Shown one piece after another: positions 1 through 4,465 of a stretch of DNA of 5,773 nucleotides. The translations under genes and the position numbers were made by a program. Position 1 is the stretch's first letter. Every line of letters starts with the position of its first letter. The notes under the pieces are model-generated. The model ran no database searches. It saw nothing but the letters and a program-made list of their open reading frames with translations, and had not been told where the DNA came from. This stretch comes from Flavobacteriales bacterium (lineage in GTDB: Bacteria; Bacteroidota; Bacteroidia; Flavobacteriales_F; PHOS-HE28): NCBI GenBank assembly GCA_024640205.1, contig JAHEFL010000146.1:1-5773 (forward strand). Direction: 5' to 3'.

Positions 1-860
1 GCCGCGAAGGAACCCGTTACCTGACGGATGGCTCGCATTTTTCCTGCCCAACGCAATCGCTGCGATAGGACAGCGGAGAGATCCGGTTCCGGGCGGACCG
101 ATACAGCGGCCTCGGTATCCCGGAGATAGGAAACCTTCCTGTCTGAACGGAGCATGCGCTTCAATAGGAACAGGTCATCCCCACTGGCCCACCGATCGCC
201 ACGGAAGCCACCGATCTCGAAAAAAGCCTTTCGGGTGAACGCCAGGTTGGCGCCGTTCGCAAGCAACGGTCGTCCTTCCATTGCACTGCCTGCCGTGGCT
301 GCCTGGAAGGCCAACTGCTCGTGGTACTGAAGGAGGCCAAGGAAGCCGCTACCCCGTTCCGTGAAAACCGGCATCAGGACCATATCGGGTTGCTCGCGGG
401 ACCATTGACCGGCCAAGCACGCCAGGTGAGCGGGACCGCAGCGCACATCAGCATCGGTGGTCAGGATCACCACACCCGTGGCCTCCGTCACGCCGCGCAC
501 AATGCCCTGTTTCTTCCCTTGTGTATCACCAAGTGCTTCGTACCGCAATCCGGGCCAGGTGCGCTGCATGCTGCGGACGATATCCGCCGTTCCATCCGTG
601 CTGTGATCGTCCACGACGATGACCTCGTACCGTTCCTTCGGAAACGATTGGCGGTAGAGGTCCTGAAGCAGCGGCGCGATGGTGGCCGCCCCATCCCGTA
701 CCGGAACGACCACGGAGATCCTCGGGCCTTCACCCGCACCTAAAACATCCTTGGCCACCGGATCGTGTTCTCTGATCCGGGTCGACCAACCCTCCACCAC
801 CACGGAGAAGGCCAAGGCCAAAAGGAACAGGAAACCGACACCCGGGAGCAGGAGATCCAT
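1..860 (-). CDS. Family 2 glycosyltransferase, membrane-anchored, 3' end cut by the window
   Basis: Reading the minus strand from the ATG at 860, the frame stays open for 286 codons to the left edge, so the C-terminus is missing. Residues 1-22 form a hydrophobic N-terminal segment, probably a membrane anchor. A GT-A fold follows: strand ISVVVPVRDG (48-57), nucleotide-sugar site IVVDDHSTDGT (81-91), metal-binding DAD (136-138, in TTDADV), the GAN turn (203-205), acceptor-side GDD (227-229) and QRLRW (267-271). Q/R-x-x-R-W is typical of processive GT2 enzymes such as cellulose or hyaluronan synthases, though many Bacteroidota GT2 proteins of unknown substrate also carry it. It should act at the inner face of the cytoplasmic membrane, adding sugars from nucleotide donors to a lipid or polysaccharide. 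Donor and acceptor cannot be read from sequence. The start is supported by GAAGGA 8 nt upstream. It lies 5 bp after the flippase-like gene, so the two are almost certainly co-transcribed. The family call is firm; the substrate is unknown. Confidence 0.93.
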   Translation of the reverse strand, partial: MDLLLPGVGFLFLLALAFSVVVEGWSTRIREHDPVAKDVLGAGEGPRISVVVPVRDGAATIAPLLQDLYRQSFPKERYEVIVVDDHSTDGTADIVRSMQRTWPGLRYEALGDTQGKKQGIVRGVTEATGVVILTTDADVRCGPAHLACLAGQWSREQPDMVLMPVFTERGSGFLGLLQYHEQLAFQAATAGSAMEGRPLLANGANLAFTRKAFFEIGGFRGDRWASGDDLFLLKRMLRSDRKVSYLRDTEAAVSVRPEPDLSAVLSQRLRWAGKMRAIRQVTGSFA

Positions 861-865
861 TCCGA

Positions 866-1831
866 TCATCCTTCGGTGCGTATGCGTGCGGCCAGGAGGA
901 TCACACTGCCAGCGAGGGCAGGAAACACGAGATTGATCACCCAAACCAAGGTGGTGGCCAACAACACCGGGATCTCAGCACCACCCAATGGAGCGAAGAT
1001 GGCCAATGACACCGTGCCGCGCACACCGAGCTCCGTGAGCATGATCGTGGGCACCAGGGTGGAAATGAGGTAGATGACCGGAACGGCCAGGAAGGAGTCC
1101 ATGAATGGGACGCCGTGCCCCATGGCGTAGAGCAGCACAACGAATTGCGTGGTGAACACTACGTAGCGCAGAAAGCTCAACACGAGCACGGTCAGCAACT
1201 CATGTCGTTCGAAGCCGTTGAGGACCTCGCTGGCCCTACCAAAGCGTTTCAAAAAAGGTACGGCGAGCAGGAGCTGGCGGAACAGGCCCGGCTGGAGGTA
1301 GAGTGCCATGGTAAGCACGGCAAGCAAGGAACTCAGTGAAATGACCATGACCGAGATCCATCCTTCCGGCCAGGGCATGGGACGGTGGTACACCGCGAAT
1401 GCCAACAGGGCTGCGGCGCCAACGAACAGGGTGACCACGAACTGTGCAATGCTGCCCAGCGCCGTTGCGAAGGCCCCTTTCACCCGATGCCCGGGTTCCA
1501 GGAAGAGGATGCGGCCCAGGAACTCACCCGTGCGATTGGGGCTTACGAGCGCCACGCTGGTCCCGGCGATGGTGGCCAGGAAGGCGCGTCCGGAGCTGAC
1601 CTTCTCCAAATGCCCGACGAGCCAACGCCATTTGCTTGATTCCAGCCACCAGTTGACCAGCATGAGCCCGAATACCAGGGCCAGGACCGGCAGGAAACGC
1701 GCCTCGCCAAGCAGGGCGGTCCCCGCTTCCAGTGCCTGAGTACCTTTATCGGGTCCCAGGTGCTTCCAGAGGAATGCACAGGCAAGAAGGAAGATCCCCC
1801 AACGGAACAGGATGAGCAGTACGCGCGCCAC
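866..1831 (-). CDS. Lysylphosphatidylglycerol synthase TM / flippase-like integral membrane protein
   Basis: This is a hydrophobic protein of about 321 residues if started at the GTG at 1831. Segments that look membrane-spanning, numbered from that start, are near 4-23, 45-63, 84-98, 123-147, 158-179, 216-237, 245-265 and 287-315. The loop SPNRTGEF (97-104) matches the P-x-R-x-G-E signature of the LPG_synthase_TM / UPF0104 family, and TELGVRG (266-272) is a second conserved-looking loop. Members include the flippase half of MprF and many stand-alone proteins proposed to move lipids or lipid-linked sugars. There is no soluble aminoacyl-transferase domain, so it is not a full MprF. The frame stays open upstream to an ATG at 1987, but that extension runs antisense through the RuvC catalytic core and is arginine/serine-rich, hence not real. 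The first credible start is GTG 1831, with GTG 1861 as alternative. A -7-like box at 1865-1872 favours 1831. The glycosyltransferase gene follows 5 bp later, suggesting a joint envelope glycolipid or glycan role; that is inference. Confidence 0.85.
   Translation of the reverse strand: MARVLLILFRWGIFLLACAFLWKHLGPDKGTQALEAGTALLGEARFLPVLALVFGLMLVNWWLESSKWRWLVGHLEKVSSGRAFLATIAGTSVALVSPNRTGEFLGRILFLEPGHRVKGAFATALGSIAQFVVTLFVGAAALLAFAVYHRPMPWPEGWISVMVISLSSLLAVLTMALYLQPGLFRQLLLAVPFLKRFGRASEVLNGFERHELLTVLVLSFLRYVVFTTQFVVLLYAMGHGVPFMDSFLAVPVIYLISTLVPTIMLTELGVRGTVSLAIFAPLGGAEIPVLLATTLVWVINLVFPALAGSVILLAARIRTEG
869..874 (-). promoter_or_regulatory. Shine-Dalgarno site of the glycosyltransferase gene
   Basis: GAAGGA on the minus strand sits 8 nt before the ATG at 860 and lies within the last codons of the upstream flippase-like gene, whose TGA occupies 866-868. 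The position fixes the glycosyltransferase start and implies that a ribosome ending on the upstream gene can re-engage here. Confidence 0.6.
1741..1748 (+). promoter_or_regulatory. Weak candidate -7 element for ruvC
   Basis: TACCTTTA matches TAnnTTTG at all fixed positions but the last and lies 63 nt before the ruvC ATG at 1812, inside the divergent flippase-like gene. No TTG is seen at a proper -33 distance. It is the best candidate I found upstream of ruvC, but the support is thin. Confidence 0.18.
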
Positions 1832-2438
1832 GGATGATGAGCATCGCCCGGAAGGCGACACGGCCAAAAGTAGGCCCGTTGTCGCGGAGCGCATCATCCT
1901 CGGCATCGACCCAGGGACCACGGTCATGGGCTTCGGTGTGCTGATGGTGCGTTCCGCGAAGGTGACCTTGCTGGAGGCCGGGGCCATCCGCTTCCCTTCA
2001 GCGGATGATCACACCTTGAAGCTGCGGGCCATTTTCAGGCAGACCACGGAGATCATCGATCGGCACCATCCGGATGAACTCGCCATCGAAGCGCAGTTCT
2101 TCGGGAACAACGTGCAAAGCATGCTGAAGCTGGGTCGGGCCCAAGGAGTGGCGATCGCTGCCGCGTTACAACGCGATCTTTCCGTGGTGGAATACGCCCC
2201 GAAACGGATCAAGCAGAGCATCACGGGGAATGGCAATGCGAGCAAGGAACAGGTGGCCGCCATGCTGGTGAGCATCCTTGGGCTGGAACGCACCCCGAAA
2301 AGCCGGGATGCCACGGATGCTGTGGCCGTGGCCATCTGTCATCATTTCGCTAGCACGGGACCGGCGAACGCAGCGAAAAGCCGTGGCGGAGGCGGATGGA
2401 GCGCCTTCATGCGCAACAACCCGGATCGTGTGATCTAA
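1812..2438 (+). CDS. ruvC: Crossover junction endodeoxyribonuclease RuvC
   Basis: RuvC cuts Holliday junctions symmetrically, working with the RuvAB branch-migration motor in recombinational repair in the cytoplasm. The RNase H-like core begins IILGIDPGTT (28-37). The four acidic catalytic residues are visible: D33 in GIDPG, E93 in AIEAQFF, and D166 and D169 in RDATDAVAVAICHH, corresponding to E. coli D7, E66, D138 and D141. The tail WSAFMRNNPDRVI resembles that of other Bacteroidota RuvC proteins. At 208 residues it is longer than the usual 170-190 because about 27 polar residues precede the core. No ATG, GTG or TTG exists in frame between 1812 and the core, so ATG 1812 is the only canonical start. 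It overlaps the divergent flippase-like gene by at least 20 bp. At the 3' end its TAA (2436-2438) overlaps the TAG of the convergent HIT gene. No ruvA or ruvB lies in the window. Identification is near certain; the exact N-terminus is less so. Confidence 0.95.
   Translation: MSSTRATDDEHRPEGDTAKSRPVVAERIILGIDPGTTVMGFGVLMVRSAKVTLLEAGAIRFPSADDHTLKLRAIFRQTTEIIDRHHPDELAIEAQFFGNNVQSMLKLGRAQGVAIAAALQRDLSVVEYAPKRIKQSITGNGNASKEQVAAMLVSILGLERTPKSRDATDAVAVAICHHFASTGPANAAKSRGGGGWSAFMRNNPDRVI
1865..1872 (-). promoter_or_regulatory. Candidate Bacteroidota -7 promoter element for the flippase-like gene
   Basis: The minus strand reads TACTTTTG, an exact match to TAnnTTTG, the -7 consensus of the Bacteroidota primary sigma factor. 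It lies inside the ruvC 5' coding region. Transcription would begin near 1858, giving a leader of about 27 nt before the GTG at 1831. No TTG is visible at the -33 position 19-21 nt further upstream, so the match is only half a promoter. A six-base fixed motif occurs by chance a few percent of the time in a region this size. Confidence 0.4.
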
Positions 2439-2824
2439 GCGTTCCGGATCCGTTCCGCGAGCGACGCGAATTCCTCTGGCGAGAGCTTCAACTTGGGTCG
2501 GCTGAACTCCATGTCGTGCATCCCATCGATGGGGATCAGGTGGATGTGCGCGTGCGGTACTTCAAGTCCGATCACGGAAAGGCCGATCCGCGCACAGGGC
2601 ACCACGGACTTGATCCTCCGACCCACTTGCTTGGCGAAGGGCAGCATACGGGACAAGATCTCATCGTCCAGATCGAACAGTTCATCGACCTCCACCTTGG
2701 GAATGACCAGCGTGTGTCCTTCGCGCAACGGGTTGATGTCCAGGAAGGCCAGGAAATGATCGTCCTCCCCCACCTTGTAGCAAGGGACCTCGCCCTGGAT
2801 GATCCGCGTGAAAATGCTGGGCAT
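2435..2824 (-). CDS. HIT family (histidine triad) nucleotide-binding hydrolase
   Basis: This small 129-residue cytoplasmic protein has the whole HIT fold. The N-terminus SIFTRIIQGEVPCYKV is typical of bacterial HinT-like proteins, NPLREGHTLVIPK (31-43) forms the nucleotide-contact strand, and the catalytic triad HAHIHLIP has H91, H93 and H95, the middle histidine of H-x-H-x-H being the nucleophile-side residue in this family. Members hydrolyse AMP-linked substrates such as nucleoside phosphoramidates or dinucleoside polyphosphates; the natural substrate here cannot be told. The length is normal. The ATG at 2824 shares its A with the greA stop (TGATG), indicating translational coupling in a greA-HIT operon. 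Its TAG stop (2435-2437) overlaps the convergent ruvC stop, and no terminator hairpin separates them. The partnership with greA recurs in Bacteroidota genomes as I recall them, but no functional link to transcription is evident from the sequence. Confidence 0.95.
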   Translation of the reverse strand: MPSIFTRIIQGEVPCYKVGEDDHFLAFLDINPLREGHTLVIPKVEVDELFDLDDEILSRMLPFAKQVGRRIKSVVPCARIGLSVIGLEVPHAHIHLIPIDGMHDMEFSRPKLKLSPEEFASLAERIRNA

Positions 2825-3297
2825 CAGCGACTGATCTCAATGATCTCGAACCGGGCGCTGCCGGTCGGTGTGATCACCTCGGCGACCTCGCCACGTGCCC
2901 TTCCCAGAAGACCCTTCCCGATGGGAGAACCGACGCTGATCTTGCCGACCTTGATGTCCACTTCGCTTTCAGCCACCAGGATGAACTCCCTTTGTGAACC
3001 ATTGTCCACGTGGCGCACGACCACTTTGGAGTGGATGTACACCCGGCTGTCGTCCATCTGTGAGGTATCCACCACCCGGGCATTGGCCATCACCTCTTCC
3101 ATCTTGGCGATCCGCGCCTCCAGCAGGCCCTGGTCCTCCTTGGCCGCATGGTACTCTGCATTCTCACTTAGATCCCCCTTGTCGCGGGCATCGGCGATCT
3201 GTTGACTGATCGCCGGGCGCTCAACGGTCTTGAGGTGGTGCAGTTCCTCCTGCAGTTTGCGAAGACCTTCTTCGGTGTAATAGGCCGGTGTGCTCAT
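2824..3297 (-). CDS. greA: Transcription elongation factor GreA
   Basis: GreA enters the secondary channel of backtracked RNA polymerase and stimulates cleavage of the transcript 3' end, so that stalled complexes resume. The 157-residue protein has the standard length and two-part build. Residues 8-75 form the antiparallel coiled coil, whose tip carries the acidic pair D42 and E45 in GDLSENAEYH, equivalent to E. coli D41 and E44, which position the catalytic magnesium. The globular C-terminal domain spans about 80-157, with the family motif SPIGKGLLG at 124-132. The ATG at 3297 fits the family N-terminus (YYTEEGLRKLQEEL); no clear Shine-Dalgarno precedes it, as is common in this phylum. It is the first gene of a pair with the HIT gene, overlapping by one base. 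The PorV-like gene upstream is separated by 78 bp containing a strong hairpin, so greA is probably expressed separately, although I could not identify its own promoter. Confidence 0.97.
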   Translation of the reverse strand: MSTPAYYTEEGLRKLQEELHHLKTVERPAISQQIADARDKGDLSENAEYHAAKEDQGLLEARIAKMEEVMANARVVDTSQMDDSRVYIHSKVVVRHVDNGSQREFILVAESEVDIKVGKISVGSPIGKGLLGRARGEVAEVITPTGSARFEIIEISR

Positions 3298-3329
3298 GGC
3301 CGAATGGATAATGGTGGGTATGGAAGCAA

Positions 3330-3357
3330 GGAAGAGGACCCCGAAGGATCCTCTTCC
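3330..3357 (-). terminator. UUCG-capped hairpin, probable terminator after the PorV-like gene
   Basis: The arms GGAAGAGGA (3330-3338) and TCCTCTTCC (3349-3357) are perfect 9-bp inverted repeats. On the minus-strand RNA the inner bases continue the stem with a U-G wobble and two C-G pairs, closed by a C(UUCG)G tetraloop, about 12 pairs in all. On the plus strand the wobble becomes a C-A mismatch and the loop becomes CGAA, so the structure favours minus-strand transcripts. It starts 18 nt after the PorV-like TGA. The 3' flank is UUGCUUCC, only moderately U-rich, so it may terminate imperfectly or mainly protect the upstream mRNA from 3' decay. Confidence 0.65.
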
Positions 3358-3375
3358 CGAAGTTACAACGATGGA

Positions 3376-4431
3376 TCAGATGGTGATCCGGATGCCGATG
3401 CTATGAACGCCTGAGAAGGGGTTCGTGCTGCGGTAACCATAGTCGATGGCCACTGCGGACAGCTTCTCCTCGCCAAAGGGCAGGTCCACGCTCAATCCAG
3501 CCGATGGGCCGGTAAAGACGGTGGTACGCTCAGCATCGTCGGTGATCCCCTTCTCATAGAGATAACCACCGCGCACATGGAACATTTTCCGGAATGCATA
3601 CTCGACACCCACGATCCCCTGGTCACTGGTAAAGGAATTAGAAACGAAATTGCCAGCGAAGGTCACCCGGTGCATCTCGTTCACGTGCCAGTCATAGGCT
3701 ACGCCGATATTCAGCAAGGAAGGGATCTCGAACGCCTGGCTGCGCTGCTCCAACGTGAGGTTGTCACTTCCCGCCAACAAGAGACCTTGTACGGCCAACC
3801 CATCGCCTTCGAAGGCCATGGCGGGTCCAACGTTCTTGAGGGCGATACCGAAATGCACATTGTCCTGGGGACCTGTGACGTATTGGATCCCCGCATCGAA
3901 TGCAACCCCGGAGCTACGCACGTTGGCAATGGATTCCGAGATCATCCGTACCAGCAGTCCACCATGTATGCTGTTGGAGAAACTCTTGGAGTAGGACAGA
4001 CCGATGTTCGCCATATTCGGCTTAAAGAACCCACGTCCGCCCTCCGGGATGTCATAGGTGGTCACCTCGATCTCCTCAAAAGACATGACAGTGGCGGAGA
4101 TGCCCAGCACACCGGACGCACCGAGCTTCTGGCCTACACCAACACTGTTGATACCGACACCCGAGCCTGAAAGCCATTGGGTATTGGAGAACAGCACCTC
4201 GGTCTTGTTGATATGCGCCATACCCGCAATGTTCCCGAACATGGCTTCCACGCCACGAATGGATGCGGTGTTGGCCAAGCCCCATCCGGAGGACCGGGCC
4301 CACGGGTTGATCAGCAACTGGGTGGCTCCTGCCGAACCCGCCCGATCGGGGTTGCCCGCGACCGCAGGTAGGCTCGCCATGACCCCGAGGGCCACCAGCA
4401 TGACGGTCGTCCGTTTCATCGTTCGCATCAT
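3376..4431 (-). CDS. PorV/PorQ-family outer-membrane beta-barrel protein (T9SS-associated)
   Basis: The 351-residue protein begins with a Sec signal peptide: basic MKRTT at 5-9, hydrophobic stretch 10-22, and a probable signal peptidase I site near AVAG/NP (23-28). The mature N-terminus INPWARSSGWGLANTAS (41-57) followed by GVEAMFGNIAG (60-70) fits the PorV/PorQ (FadL-like) family, where small and glycine residues precede 'EA.F.NPAG'. The remainder is repeating amphipathic strands ending IGIRITI, the hydrophobic C-terminal strand expected of an outer-membrane barrel. In type IX secretion, PorV collects client proteins from the translocon and delivers them to the PorU sortase, while PorQ works with PorZ. 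This copy is shorter than typical PorV (nearer 380-400 residues, from memory) and lies after a large T9SS-like protein rather than after porU, so I read it as a dedicated paralogue rather than core PorV. Three in-frame ATGs (4431, 4428, 4419) are possible starts. A hairpin follows its stop. Confidence 0.82.
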   Translation of the reverse strand: MMRTMKRTTVMLVALGVMASLPAVAGNPDRAGSAGATQLLINPWARSSGWGLANTASIRGVEAMFGNIAGMAHINKTEVLFSNTQWLSGSGVGINSVGVGQKLGASGVLGISATVMSFEEIEVTTYDIPEGGRGFFKPNMANIGLSYSKSFSNSIHGGLLVRMISESIANVRSSGVAFDAGIQYVTGPQDNVHFGIALKNVGPAMAFEGDGLAVQGLLLAGSDNLTLEQRSQAFEIPSLLNIGVAYDWHVNEMHRVTFAGNFVSNSFTSDQGIVGVEYAFRKMFHVRGGYLYEKGITDDAERTTVFTGPSAGLSVDLPFGEEKLSAVAIDYGYRSTNPFSGVHSIGIRITI

Positions 4432-4445
4432 CTCCTTGCTTCCTT
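4432..4445 (-). promoter_or_regulatory. Double Shine-Dalgarno-like region before the PorV-like gene
   Basis: On the minus strand AAGGA (4441-4445) lies 9 nt before ATG 4431, and a second motif AAGGAG (4432-4437) directly abuts that ATG, 3 nt before ATG 4428 and 12 nt before ATG 4419. The first site best supports the start at 4431. The later ATG cannot be excluded, and all three give the same mature protein after signal-peptide removal. The whole gap to the upstream stop is only 34 bp and shows no promoter or terminator. Confidence 0.45.
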
Positions 4446-4465
4446 AATTCGTCGAGGTCCGATCC

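Noticed and set aside
321..743. Plus-strand open frame of 140 codons at the left end
   Set aside because: It is antisense to the glycosyltransferase, whose catalytic motifs all lie in one continuous minus-strand frame.
1832..1987. N-terminal extension of the flippase-like protein to an ATG at 1987
   Set aside because: These 52 codons are antisense to the RuvC core, lack hydrophobic segments and would put a polar tail before the first membrane helix. The GTG at 1831 is a better start.
2439..2475. Short inverted repeats near GGATCC and CGCG after the ruvC stop as a bidirectional terminator
   Set aside because: Stems are only about 4 bp, lie within the HIT coding sequence and have no U-run on either strand.
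2396..3205. Long plus-strand open frame (269 codons) across ruvC's end, HIT and greA
   Set aside because: It is antisense to two unmistakable genes with full family motifs. Its translation has no recognisable motif and its length follows from GC-rich codon bias in the opposite strand.
3577..4170. Plus-strand open frame of 197 codons
   Set aside because: It lies opposite the PorV-like gene, which has a signal peptide and family motifs; no independent coding evidence exists.
3322..4443. Inverted repeat GGAAGCAAGGA (3322-3332) and TCCTTGCTTCC (4433-4443) flanking the PorV-like gene
   Set aside because: By rough count several 11-bp matches are expected by chance in a window this size. One copy is part of a Shine-Dalgarno region and there are no other signs of mobility.
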